DNA of 64,000 nt, from positions 277,279 to 341,278 of the forward strand of contig JAQGDQ010000242.1 in assembly GCA_030141605.1 (NCBI GenBank), given 5' to 3'. Both the position numbers and the translations under genes were made by a program. The notes beneath the pieces were generated by a model. It searched no databases, had not been told where the DNA came from, and saw only the letters and a program-made list of their open reading frames with translations. This DNA is from Tubiluchus corallicola. Taxonomy: Eukaryota; Priapulida; Priapulimorpha; Priapulimorphida; Tubiluchidae. Below, piece by piece: positions 48,177-63,100 of the stretch (the stretch's first letter is position 1; each line of letters opens with the position of its first letter).

Positions 48177-51100
48177 AGGTAGTAGTAGAGGTAGTGGTAG
48201 TGGTAGTGGTGGTGGTGGTGGTGGTGGTGCCGGCGGCGGCGGCGGCGGCGGTGGTGGTAGTTGTAGTTGTAGAAGAAATTTATTGCATTTCTACTTCAGA
48301 AATATTCTGTGTTGACCAGTCCTTATTCATTAATTGATGCGTGTTATTTTAGAGGCAATATCATTTGCCATATTAATAAATAAGGCCAGATTTATGGCTT
48401 CTTGTTATCGTGGTGCGAAATTTCTTTGAAAATGTTGTTTCAATTGTAGGTATTCTCATACGGTTCAAGTGCAAGTGAGACTGCAGTTCTTGACACACAT
48501 TTTCTCCACAGTTGGTTCTCCAGATAGCTTCAGTAAGCATTTGCATTTTACATTTTGTTGTCTTGAGAAACTGAGCTCAGCAAAAAATTTGAATGTGTTG
48601 GTTTATAGCTGTTTCATATGTAAATGCAGTATATGTTTACAAGTGAATATACGTAGTGTATATGTATGTATGTAGTGTGAATTGTTGAGAATTCCACGAG
48701 AGAGTATAGTATTTCGAAAAAGTGACCAGAAAAGGGGCGAACAATCATCATGTTTTGTTTGCTTTAAATGGACCAACATCTTTCACAATTTTTCACGCAT
48801 TTTGGTGTTATTTTTTAGCTAGTTCAGTCTTTCGATTTATGTGACCTTGCCTTTATTTGTTGGCGTTATGTTTGCTTTGCTTGAACTTCTTTGCGAAATT
48901 CTGAGTTTCTGAATTTGATAATTATAGGATTGAGTCAGGAACAAGTCGACATCCTATGGGAATCATTGGCACATAACAAAGAAGGCTCAGATGAACTTCT
49001 TAATTGGTTGCTGAGTCAAGGCAAGAGTAAAGATCAGCATGCCATTGGAATTGACCTTTTCAAACATATTTTTGTTAAAAAGGTGAGACATTCATAGTTT
49101 GTTAATTACATGAGTGTTCTTTTCTTTAGTAGAATTCAGAGTGCTTCGTCATCTCATTGAGCTGAATCTTCACAAATCACTCTTCTTTTCCTTTTGAACA
49201 TTATTTTGTCCGTCATTTCTGTCCTTCTTTTGTACAACTTTTTTTACTTTTAAATTGCTTAAGACCATCGTTTTTGTTCTTTTTTCGTTTATTATTTGGA
49301 CGTGTTTACAACCATTAATTATATGCTGTCATATCGAAATTAAATCATTATTATTAATGTCTATTTTTCTGATTGTTTCTATACATGGTATTTGCATTTC
49401 CAAATAAATTTATTGTTATTAAGTCTAGTTTTATGTGCCAAAATACTCTTTATTTTGCATTTGAAATGCTTTCTAATAAATGGATCTAAATGTTCCTGGT
49501 ATTTCCGAGTTTCCTTGCACCAGTTGTCTTGGTGACTTCAGTGACGACTGTAAAACAAAAACAAGAACTTTTCCTTCTGTCATAATGCTCAATTTATTCT
49601 TTTCTTGAAGGCCAATAAACCAATATGTAATTACATTGTGCATGTTATTGTACCAAATATAACCTGCAGTGTTACATTTTTTGAGAAGTTAATTTGAAAA
49701 TTAACCCCTGTTGTCTTGCAAACGTTGGATAGTTTAATTGTTCCTGAGCTTACAGAACTTGGCTACATCAGCATTTTTTCTTTTTTTTCATAGTTGCCAC
49801 TGCTTGAACCAGAAAAGATGAGCATGATAGGATTAAACCTCTTTCAACAGCTGTTCAGTCTCACACGGATAGCGAGTGATTGTCCAATATCTGAGGACGA
49901 TGCGTGCAGCAGCGGCATGAAACAGCTCTGGGGAATAGCATTAAGAGCTCACAACACGGATGTCAGCATGACTGCTATACAATATCTTAACTCATACTAC
50001 ATCAACGGTAAATAACCGATGTTTCTCTACTGAAGAAAGTAATATTTCTCTTGATGTTGCCTTTAATTGTTCGTGTTGTTTCAACTGTTTACAAATTTGT
50101 CAGTACTTTGCAAATCTCACAGAAATGTGTTTAGAAGGGTGCTTGTAACATTCTTCCACATGCTGTGATCTTACCAGTAGCTGATTCTAGGTGAAGGCTT
50201 GTATTTGCTTAAAAAGTGACTTTCATTGTTATTGAAAGAAGTATGTAATATTAACGCATATTGGAGTGTTGTAGATTTTGCAAAAAGTGCTAAATAAGCA
50301 ATTCCGTGAATAAATTTCGCTTATCTTATAAGCAGCTACTCTTTTGTATATGTATATATGTTTGTATGTATGTATGTATGTATGTATGTATGTATGTATG
50401 TATGTATGTATGTATGTATGTATGTATGTATGGTATGTATGTATGTATGTATATCTTTTGGCACATTCTACAAATTATTAATTGTGTTTTGCCAACATAT
50501 ACCAGCATAGTCTTTATTTACAAAATTTCATTGAGCTGAAGCTTCACAAGCCATTCTTATCTTTTTGAACATTCTTTTATCCGTCACTCTATCCTTGTTT
50601 TCACAACTTTCTTCGTTTTAAACAGCCGAAAACCCCGTTTTTTTTTTTTTTTCAATTATTATTTGGACTTGCTTACAACGGCACAAGTATCTAACAAGTT
50701 TTTACTTCTCGTACTTGCCATTAATTGCATGCATGCTGTCATATCAAATCATTAATATTAACAGTATATTTCTTCTCATTGTTTCTATATATTGTATATT
50801 TGTATTTCCAAGTAAATAAATAATTGATTTCATTACTAATTCCATCGTGTGTGTCCAATAACTACAGGCGTACATAGTAATTAATTTGTTTTTTAGATTG
50901 ACGATTATATTGTGCCATGTAGCTAATCACAATAATATTTCTGTGACATAGGTTCCAGTCATAACCAGATGTTACGTAGTAATGTTTTGCCAAATTATAA
51001 TATAAAATTTCATGAGCTGCAGTTATTAGCTCACTAGTCATCACTTTTCTTTTCATCTAAAACTCTGGGTTTGTCAGCTTAAACGATCATATTTTTCTTG

Positions 51101-54100
51101 TTACAGTTGGTCATGGTACGCTGGAGAAAGAGGAGGAATTCATCCATCGTTGTTTAGAGAGTCTCACCGAAGCTTCGGCCAATCTTGACAAGGTACGACA
51201 TTTGGAGATACTGCTGTTTAATTCGGTCATTTTGCGATTTTATTCAAGCTGCTCGGAGTGGCAAATTATGCTGTTATTAAATAACATTTACTATTATTTT
51301 GATGAATCAAGTTTTTTCATTAATTATAATAGGTAAAAAAGAATTAAAGCCTGTTGCTAGTTGGTACTCATTCGTAGAATCTTGATATGGGGTTTAATTC
51401 ACATCAGTGTAGTTAATGTACATTTGTTTCATATTTGTCTGTAGCATGGACAAGATTTTATAACTGACAGATATGTACATTTATCCTGTTTTGTTTTTTG
51501 CAATTATGTTCAGTTGCTTTAGAAAAGTTTAAAGAGATTATTTTGACAACTTTGCATTGTAAAAATGAAATTTATAATGCTGGTTCATCTGTGTTACAGG
51601 CACAAGAAACAAATTTCCTAATTATACAACGCGGGCTTGTACTGTTGAAGACTCACTTGGAAGTGTTTCGTAAAAGGTATGTCGGTGTCTCATGCAGTGA
51701 TGACCAGGGCCATCTTAATGTACGGGCATGCTGGGCAGTTGCTCGGGGTCGCCACAAGTATAAGCGTCCCTTGCTAAATTGGTTTGCCAATGGAGTATCG
51801 TTTATACATCAAAATTTTTGTGTTGTTCAAGGCTCGTGTTGTATTGGTCAGATGTTTGTGTTGATTAATCTTTGCTGTACAGCATGTTATTTTTGATATT
51901 TAAACACGATTTTGTTGGAAGTACCTATGCAATAGATATATTTTTGATTTTATCGACCATTTACATTTTGATTCCTGTGAGTGGTTATGTATGTAGGAGC
52001 CCCAGTGCACTGCTTTGTGTATTAATTAATAATAAAACTAATTAATAAGTATTAAAACACTGCTAATAGCAAATGCTTCCGGTTCAAAACTATAAACTAG
52101 TGTGTACAAAACTAACTAGAAATGCTCACTTATGTACATAGATACGGTAGACACATAATACAATATACAGGGACAATATAAATAAAGTACATAATAAACG
52201 CAAGACGAAGTTTACATTAATTTATTACAATATACATATAATACATAACACAATACATAGTCATAATATGATAAGTAAAATGCATAATAACATAAAACAA
52301 AATTTACTCAAATTTCACAATATACATTACTTTCATACCACCTGTATTGAAGTGTTTTAATAACTATTACCATCTCTATTGTATCTAAGACGGCCCTGGT
52401 GATGACACTGATGTCAGTTGTATTATTGCTGATGACAGTTTAGTGTTAACATTGTAATTTAGCATTAATAGTGCAGCAAACTCAATACACCATTATCAGT
52501 ACAGCCAAAGAACCTCAAATTTTGCGTTTGATCGTTGTAACTTATTAATATGAACATCGTTTGACTTACGTTTTTGTTTATTGCTTCAGATATGCATATC
52601 GTTTACGTGAGTGGGCTTTAGACGGCCGCGGAATTACCAGTCATCAGAAGAACATTCTTGAGAAAGATGCTGTCCCAGTTCGTTTATACCTTCAGCCTGC
52701 CGGGTCAAATGAAAAGGTTCGTTAATCACAAATCTTGCTAAATAGACGATGTGTTTGTTGTCTTAAAAAATAACAAATGCTTTCTAGTATCAAAATAATT
52801 TTCTAGAGTTACGTAAGTGTTCTTTTTTAACTTAAATTTAACAATGTTTGTGTTTACAATAGCCAAATTATTCTGCATAATTAGTCATAATAATAATATT
52901 CGTTAACTTATTACAGAAAGCTTTAGACATGTTAAGTGCCGACATGATAGGAACTCTGAGAGCCGAAGTCGTGCGATGGTGGAGTCAGGTAATTGTGAAA
53001 TAATCATATTAGTTTGTGCAACTGATATACCCTAATGGATAACATGTCTGTTTTCCATCGGAGAGCTATGGGTTCAATACTGTGATCTGGTTATACCAAA
53101 TACATTAACAGCAGGCATTTGTAATTATCAGGGTAAAAGTGGGTAATGGTGATATTGGATGTTCACATTTTATCGTTTGCAGTCTGGTAGCAAGTCTTGG
53201 TTTTAGATTGAAACATATCTCTGTTGATGAATGTAAGAGTATTAAATAAATTGAAGATGCAGCTTGGTGCTAAAGTCTTAGTGTTTATGTATGAATGAGA
53301 AACTCTTATAGAGTAGTTGCTCAACACTTTTAAAAGAAGACAGGATGATTTTTTATGTACTGCCCAATTTTCAAGTCGGATAAAAAGTATACGTTTTGAC
53401 AATTAATACTACAAAAGCGTTTCTAATAGTTAAATAATAGATTAAAAATTTAATTTATAGCGGGCAACTACAAGTATTGATGACATCACAAACTAGCATA
53501 ATTTTTAACAACAAAAATATTTCATGAGCTTGTTACACGTGTTTGGGAAAGCGAAAATTGAAGTACATTGCTACTGTAAGATATTCAGTGTGTTGTACTA
53601 AAACTGGGCAAGTTTTAAGATAAAAATTCAAATTTCATATTTGCCGCTATGCTCACACACGAGCTATTGAATGTGTGTAGTTCGTCACAAACTAACACAT
53701 CTGCGCTGAGAGATACACCACCTTTTTTTGTGCAACACGTTTCCAAGATACAGGCACTAGTGCCCGTCTAACTAGCGAATGGCGAAATGCATGTAACAGC
53801 AAAGAACTAGTGGCGCGAACGTGAAATTGTGTTTGTGTGGTAATAATTCTTTCAAGTAAGTCATTTTTGAAAAAATTATATGTTTCCTTTCAATATTTTG
53901 AAGAGTAGATTATTTTGACCTACAGTTTAGGGTCGCGTCCGGTTTTGCTTTAATCTTTCACCAATGTATTTTAATACAAATAATAATGCACATTTTTGTA
54001 CATTTAGAAACAGCAGCAGCAGCCTAAGCAGGTATCTTCAACTGGCGCTCGTGGTAGCATTACTACTGGGACAACGTCCACGTCTATGTTACTCACTCCT

Positions 54101-57100
54101 ATTTTAGGTGCTATGCTGGCCGACGGACCTGTGCGTATGATCACTCACGGCCAGGAACTAACCGTCGATATCGACGAGAAATCTTTGTCGGAAATGCAGT
54201 TCAAAGAAAATCAAGTATGGTTGTACTTTAGAGGAAATTAAAATTTCAATTTTTTATGGTTTTCAAGTTGCATTTGCTTGTATTAAGCTCATTACTGGCC
54301 AGGTATTTTGTTCTCAAGCTATAAAGTTAGAGAATTTGTCTTTTGAGCATCAAAACTAATTTCAGATCATATTTGTATCTGTGGGCGCATCAAGGCAACA
54401 GAAGAAGCGAGACGGTCTTTGTCCTGGTTCTTTACTGCCTGCACCACCACAGGAAAGATTACCCATGTTGCTGCTGCTAGAAGAACAACATTTTGATGAG
54501 TTATTTAGTCTTATGCAACTACTTAGTAGTTACGAGGTTTGTAAACTCTAAACCTTGGTTAATTATTTTTTTATTTTTTATTCAAGATTGTAGTACCATT
54601 CCGTTGCTTTGTTGAAATAGATTTACTTTGCTTTGCATGACACTCCTGATTACAAGACATTCTTGCGACTGCAAATAGTGTAATTACATGTTTCATTGTT
54701 GTGCCAGATTAACTTGCTGGCCAATGAGAAATTTCATTTTTTAAACAATATTCGTTAATTTTGTTACAATGAGTATCTGCAGGTAAAAACGGATCTATTA
54801 AGAGAGGTTCTTAAGCTCTGTAATGATCACATTCTTGTTTCAAGATCGTTTCTGGGTTTTGTGCGTTTTCAGTGAATTTATCAAGTGCTTTATACTGTTT
54901 TGTTCAGTAAATGAAGCATTTTTCATGGGGTACCGGCAGTTTTTTCTCAAGTTGTTATATTATTTATCTTCTTAAACAAAAGTAGCCAGCATTTTTAAAT
55001 AGCTAATGAAATATCCAACTGGAATATATTATTTATGCAAATGGAGGACAAACTTTTTCTGCGCATATGATATTTTTAAAAAAAAATTGTGTAAAATTTC
55101 CCATAGGAGCAAACTATAGCTTAGCTAGAGCAATAGGTTGCCCTGGTGTTTGTGACACGCAGTCATTATATTCATTGTCCTGTTGTAGCTTCTAACATCA
55201 CACTGCCGGAATTGGCATTGCTAACGTTGGTGTTGCTATGGTGACTGAGCAACTTTGCCATCTATGGCGAGTTGAAAAAACAACGCGTGTGTGTAATTTC
55301 ACTACTCGCAGTCGTGTGTAAAGAACTCTTATCTATTTTGTATTTTTGTTTGATGTACATGTATTTGCTTTTGAATGTTTTTCTTAGAATGGACCGCGAG
55401 GTCAGGTGCTGTCTCGTAAGGTGTGGGAGTTGCTGATGATCCTGCCTACGTCTCCGCACAAGTTGCAAGGATTTCAGGGTTTACGGCAAGGACAGAAGGT
55501 TGACTGGAATCACTTGTTGAATCCGCAGTCTCCGCATCGTCTCATTTACTCGTTACAAATTGTGGAGGCTTTGGGCCAGCCGGAAGTTGCCAAGAAGAAT
55601 TACCTGAAGCAGGTAATCGAAGTGGTTCAATAGTAATTTCTCTTAATTTTCTGATTAATAATGCTTTAGGTAATACTAAGACCATGATGGTAAAGTTTTA
55701 GCATTTATTGCACAGTACACATGTATATGTAGTCATACAGTAACTAAATTGAAAGACATAAGACTTTTCAGTAGAGCTCTTCAGTGTCTACTTATGCAAT
55801 TATTTCAAAATATTAGGCAAAAGCACAAAACTACAATTGTTGTTGAAGAGCAGCCATGTTTGTTACTGAATAAAATTATTACTAGATTCAGTAACCAAAA
55901 CAGAGATAAGTTTGTAAGACGTTTTTTTTTGTCTCGAATTGGATATTTAAAATTTATGATTAATGCTTCCAAAATGTTAAGATGAATATCTGATCTGCAC
56001 TTGTATATAATTTTTAAATTTGCATCATTGTAATTATCTGGACATGATTGGATGCTGTGTAGATGCTGGGCTATGGCAGATGTGGCTTCGTCTTGGTTTG
56101 TACCTGAATTACCTGTGCACTGTGCAATAAATGCTGAAACTTTACCATCATGGTCTTAGTATTATTTAAAGCATTATTGAAATTCTGTATCTCGAAGAAC
56201 CTATGAATTTATTAAAACGTCCAAGTTATTAAGTATTTTCTTCCCGTTCTTCTTTTTTCTTTGCATCATCATAATTACATTCGCTATACATCAGCATTAG
56301 CAGTTTTACCAATGCTACTGTTGTTATCCCTAAACTACTTTACAATAATTGTTTGCAAGGGTAGAGTTATTAATTACAGATATTTCAATATTAGCTTCTA
56401 ATATCACTTTGAAATATTTTTGTTCTTATCTAAAACATTGAAGTTATATAATTTTTTGCAATTTCCAGCTTGCTGCTGGAGATGGCGATGCTGTCACTCA
56501 GAAAATGGAGGCAGAGGATACTGGAACAAAATGGCAAAAAGTGGTAAGTTTTGTATGCTTATGTAATGTTCTCCAAGTGTGGCTTGAAATGGTTTTAGGA
56601 ATATTTGTATTGTTTTTATTTTTATGCTTTGATATGTAAAAACTAAATCTCATATCTAAATAATAACTATAGCTCTTATGTAGCAGAAAGCAGATGCTGT
56701 TTAGTAGTGAAACTGTGTTTTCTGTTCTAGTTTATAGAGGGCGGCGGTCTCAAGCACATGTTTACGATATTCATGTCTGGTGTTCTACAGGCGGGTGGCG
56801 GCACTTGGAATGAGGTACGATTTCCAGAATTTAACATAATAACTGATCTATTAAAAGAGACAAAATACGTTGCTTCTCATCTTATCTATGCCAAATGGTT
56901 TTAAATGATGTAATTATAGTTTATGAAGATTTGGTTTTATTCTTACGTGTTGAAGATGAATTTGATGATGGACATCTTTTACTGTTGTGATGTAATGTAA
57001 TTGTTTTTCCCTTGACTAAAAGAAGAATGAAGGATTGTCTAGAAGTATCATTAAATAAACAAATTAACTAACTGTGGTAATATTAGACAAACAGTATTGT

Positions 57101-60100
57101 AAGTAAGTAAGTAAGTAAGTAAGCAATTTATTGTTATGGCATAATACATACAGTGAAATTTATGTAGTTTTACGTACTGCAATAACTTATAGAAACAGCA
57201 GGAAGATTAACACAAATAATTCAATCAGTTGTACAGTGACATAGAGAATTAATATTGGAGATTTACTGAAATTTACTGTTGATGCTGCGAATTGCAACGG
57301 GATAGAAAGAATTTAAAGTTCTCGTGGTTTTAGAGTTAATTTAGCCGTAGCTCGTATTATCCCAGAGAGGAGCATTTCAAAGTATTTATTATTTGGATGA
57401 AATTCATCTTTTATGATCACTTTCGCTCTCTTTGTGACCCTAGTTTTATACAAATATATATATATTGGGTATATATTTTAGAAATGTACGGTTAGCCTTG
57501 TTTGATTGTAAAAGATAAATGAACATATTGGAAAGTTTCATATTCTACAGTTTTTCATACTTATTGATAAAGAAAAGGGTGTGTTTCTTTTAAGTGTGTA
57601 AAGTCTGTCGTGCCAAAATCTTTGTTTTCAATTGTAGTGGGATCAAGATTGCCTCGCTTACATGCTGAAAATGATTTGCGAGTTTGGCGTGATGCCAGAA
57701 GATCTAGAGGCCTGCGGAGGAGAGCTGTTTCAACAATACGAGATGCCCCGTGTGCACGACACACCACGAAAGTGTCTGAAGCGAGGTCGCAAAGACAGTC
57801 AAGAACGACTCGTGATTCCACGGCTTAGTCAGGTGAGATAATCACTCATCTTATGTATTATTATCAGGTGAGATAATCCCTCATCTTATGTATTATTATC
57901 AGGTGAGATAACCACTCATCTTATGTATTATTATCAGGTGAGATAATCCATCATCTTATGTATTATTATCAGGTGAGATAATCACTCATCTTATGTATTA
58001 TTATTAGGTGAGATAACCACTCATCTTATGTATTATTATCAGGTGAGATAATCACTCATCTTAGGTATTATTATCAGGTGAGATAATTGTATACTGTGTA
58101 AATTTTTATTGAATCAAAACGAGTGAGATTATCCTGTGCATTTAAAGAAATTTACTGCATCCAGGTATGATAATTTAAAACGAGCACGTTATAAAACTAC
58201 AAACGTTAATTTATCATAGTTCAACATGTATACAATAAAAAGAATGTTTATCTCTACTTAAACTTATTAACTAACCATAGTTAATTACATCGACTTTATC
58301 TTTTTAGCCCGTACTAGCAATGATGGATGAAGATGCAGTCCTCAAAGTAGTTCTCTCTATTTTGGGTGATGCTGCGAGTCCTAGCGACCCAAACCAGTAC
58401 CAATTAGGAATCTGGGGAAAGGCTCAAGGTACTCTTCCCTATATATCTATGGCACGTTTTGCAATTTTTTTTGGCACTTTTCATTTTTGTGATTGTAGTT
58501 CGTGTTTCTGGTAACGAATTAATTCTAAAAAGTGGAAATATTTTGCAGTTGTGCATTACGCCATGACGGTTCTGGTTTCCTGGGCTTACTCTACAGACAG
58601 CATAAAGCCTAAGCTGTGCTGTGCTTTCAGCAACGATAATCAGTGTTTGAAAAAGCTGGTACTTGATGCTCCCGATGTAAGTTTATTCTTAGATTTTTGC
58701 AGTATTTTGAATGTGGGAAGTTCGTTCATTGGATTTTTTTAATTTACTTTTTACATGTGTTCACAGTTGACATTTGTTTGAGTGTGGAGATTACATTATA
58801 CAGAATCAGTACAGAATTAGTTACACATACAACAGGAAGTAGTGCAATCACACTCTTGAATTGTTTTTTAACTTGCCCCAATTTTGGCAGACAAAAAATT
58901 GCTCAGTCGTCAACTGTTTATGTCCTGCATTTGCATAAATCACATATTCCTTTTGGAGGTTTCATTAGGTGTTTGAAGATGTTGGCTGTTTTTGTTTAGG
59001 TGGGCAAATACTTTAATTACTTGAAAAAAATCTACCAGCAACCGATGAAAAATGCTTTATTTACTAAACAAAACAGCACAAAATGCTTAATAAATTTACC
59101 AAAAACACGCCAAACCGAAAAATGTGATCATTTCAAAGTTTAAGAACCTTTCTTAACAGATCTGTTGGCTGTTCTTACCTGCAAATACTCATTGTAACAA
59201 AATTAACGAATATTACAGTGAAATTTCTCAATGGCCAGCAAGTTAGTCAGGCACAACAATGAAACTTGTGATTGTACTATTTGCACTCGCATAATGTGTT
59301 ATATGCTAGTATATCTAATAACCATTACCACTTAAAGGAGTTGGAGTACCTACTAAGGTTAGATAAGCCATTCTAATAATTTGTGTTGCTAAAAAGTGGT
59401 TCCAGTATCTAAATCAATCTTTCTTTATTGTTGCAGTTGTTTTTTTACATTAACAGCAATGATATGTAGCCCCAAATTATAGATCATGCAAGTGCATCTG
59501 TGCCATTTTTATAGTGCGTTGTGTGTACATCTGTACATAGTACGTTGTGTGTACATCTGTACAAAAACTTTATTGTTATTAGCGATATTCGAGTGAGAGG
59601 TTTTTTCTTCATTATCTGGATTTGATAACAATTCATGTGCAAGTGAATGTTACAGATGTCAGTAGCTGTTGCTGCTGATGTTATATTAGAAATATTTATT
59701 AATTAATTAATTATTTAACAATTAAAGGCAGTTTTCAATATTTGTAATTCACATTTTCATCATTTAGTAAATTTTCATTGATTTTTTAACTTATTTTGTT
59801 ATTTTCATAGAAAAAATTAAAAATTGGCTAATACTTACAATTTCAATTACACATGATAAGAACTTGAAGCACAAAAAACCCTCCACTTACGTCAAGCTAA
59901 AAAAATTTGTGTTGGAATTTTATGCCTCTTACAAACTGCCTTTTTGCATACAGGACTTGCATCGGCAGTAATGCTGTATAAAACGTGTAAATATAAACTC
60001 CCGTAATGGCCGTTAGATGCAAAATTTTGACGATAAGTCATTTAAAACAAGTTTAGATAACATTCTGTAAAGTTTGGAAAAATAATCAGAGCATTTGTAG

Positions 60101-63100
60101 CACACATGTCACTTAACTAAGTAGAATTTTAAATTACTGTATCTTGTCAATAAGATTAAAAACACGTGAGTGGTGCACCCTGGAGAGTAAGTCAGCGACA
60201 TTTTACCACTTGATGAAAACATTTTAAATAATTAATAATTTTCTTTTCTAATTACAAAAGTCTTTCAAGCAGGTAAGTGAAATGCTAAGTAACAACTTTG
60301 CATGGAAAGTTTTTTGGGACATAGTTTAACATTTCCTTTTGTTCCCTTGATTTCCATTGCTCGTATGTTACGTCACGTGAGAGCACGTTTCCGTCACGGC
60401 GCTGTCGGAACAGTGTCGTGGGGAATTTAATATGCAAACAAACAAAAAATCCTTTCAACGCAAGTATGATTAAAATGCTATAAAGTAATGTAATTCTTCA
60501 AGGCGATTTTTCTGAAACCTACCTCTTTTCTTGTCCATTAGCAAAGAGGAAATTAGCCAACAAAAGCAATACTCAAATTGATCAGTTAACAATTAGAATA
60601 ATTTGAAACAATCATACAAAAATTATTGACTAGCTTAGTGTCCTGGTGACAGAAAATGTTTAACAGAGAGTTTTTGTCTATATCATTAATAACAGTCGTG
60701 TTTCTGACAAAAGCAATTTTTTCACAATGAATGTTATACATTAGCACCTAGGTTATAGTGTACGTGTGTTGATTACATTCATTTACATGTCATGCTTAAT
60801 TCGGCACAGTTTCAGCGCATGCCACTCATCCTGTTAAATTTAGATATCAATATTACCCTTTTAATGTATTTCATTTGGCGTGTTTTCATCTTGTACAGTT
60901 TTAGTTATATTGCATAAATGTGTACCATTTATTGTACATTCAAAAAATAATGTTCAGATCTCTAATGGCATTATTTCTTGTTTCGTGTTACTAACTTTAG
61001 TTTGCATTGACAGCCGACAGTTCGTCGTGAAGCGTGCGCAGGTCTGTACCGTCTCTGTCTCGGCATCACTGTTGATGGCGCCAGTGGTGAATTCTTTATA
61101 CTACCTTTATTGTCTAGTCTGTTGGCGTGTTTGGACGATGCGATTGCGATGAGGCCGCAACAAACTGATGTAAGTGCAGAGATTTGAATTAAAGGAAACG
61201 CCAAATCTCTCAGGAATTTGAGCTTATTTTAATATTTGAAAAAAATGTTAGAAAGATTCAGCAATGAAATTGTGATAAGTGCCTCATGTAATTAGTAAAA
61301 TCATTTTAAAGTTGCGATCACTTCACTCTTGGGCAAGCTCATTTTGAATGAAAAATGGCTTCATCCGGTTACCGTGCAATGTAAGCTCTTATTCTGCCAG
61401 GCGCTTCAGCAATATTTTTTCAACTTATAGGATGACCTCTGTAAATTAAGTAACCCGCCCACACCTCACAGGCTTGCATGCATACCTGAAAGTCATCAAA
61501 AATCTGTAAATTAGTTATTTACACAATTAATGTACACTACTTACACATTTTAAGATATAATCCTGTGGATTAAAGCTATGTTATCGCTTTAAATTTGCTC
61601 ATAATTGACCAAATGACTAATTTTTACATAACCACAGTTAAATACAATGCTAAAATAACTGAACTTCTGACTGAACTGCTGAAATTTTGCAATGTGTACC
61701 TTCTCAGTTTGACCAAGAGGCACCAGCTTACGTCATTTTTTTCAAGTATGCCTGCAGTGACGTTCATTTGGTGGGAGATAAGAAATATTTAACTTTCTTG
61801 TACATTTTTAAGCAAAGCATTTTACGTGCATTTATTATGTGGTGATACATTAAAACATGTTGTTCGAAGATTGTTTTTTTCTTTAAAGTGTTTCTTTTAT
61901 TTGATGATTAGCTTTGTGATGGTTTGTAATTTTTTTCTTGTTTTTATTGCTAATTCTGACGTAATACTGGCACACAATATTAGTTTTAACAAGCATTATG
62001 CAGGTTTTCAGTAAAGCATTGATAGATTATATTCAAAGTTCAAAATGAACAATTCCACATGTTTCAGATAGGCCTAAAGTTTTTATAACATTTATGAACT
62101 GATTATTAATTAGAAATCATTATTAATAAATTATTAGTTTTTTCTATGATCAAGAAGTAAAGTTTTTGTATAACAAAGTGCAACAGTTTTTTTTTGTCTG
62201 TTTCTAATTACTATTGTAAAATTTTTGGGTGTCAAAGTCATTAATTTTTGTTGTACCCTATTGTAATGTTTTACACAGAGCAATTTAGACATTTTGTTGG
62301 AATCAAAGGACCAAGAGCCATACGGACCTGGTTGCAAAGATTTCTTCTGGTTGCTATGTCGGCTCGTTGAGACTCTTGGACCGGACTTGGCCACAAAGCT
62401 GAAGGATCCTTCGTCAGATGAGGTGAGACATCCTCCTTATTTCTAATTTACTAATTTAGGCTTAAGGAACCGATAAAATTCTTAATTCTTATCAAGTAGA
62501 GCCTGAAGCTGAGTCAGTTCCTACAACATCACCTGAGTCACACAGTAAGTCAACTAGCTCGGCTGAGGTTGACTAACTTTTCAGCTGAGTTGGCTTAAAA
62601 AATCAGATAAGGCAGCTAAAGCTGCAAATTTTTGTTAAGTAAATAAATGATAAATAGTTATTCAACTGTTAAATTCTGGAGACAATTTTTTGAAATAATT
62701 TGTGTTGCTTATACGCGGAAAAAAGTTGATGTGCAAATTCAAATAATACATTAGAGATCAATCTGTTATTATTATAAAAAAAGTGATGGATTTGTTGCAA
62801 AAATAATATAAACCCAATTCTTGACACCGCTTATCTTGATTACCGATGAATCAATACCAAAACACTAAAATGATCTCATACATGTAACTAATGTTGCCTA
62901 TTTGGGTTTAATTTTGAAATGACCAGCTTTTTCGTTCAAAAAAACAACTACTGATTTACATGATTATCGCAAGAGCGAAAATCTTCGCAGCCGGCAAAAA
63001 TGTCGGCTAGCTCGATTCCCATCACTGAGCGGCTGGCGCGTTTAAAGCTGAGTTTCTTATCGGCTAAGTCGACTGTAGAAATAAACCAGCTGGAGCTCAG

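Noticed and set aside
47893-48337. Poly-Ser/Gly and poly-Val frames of about 140 codons
   Set aside because: Both are readings of the AGT/GGT microsatellite in USP34 intron 20. Flanking exons 20 and 21 splice in phase without it.
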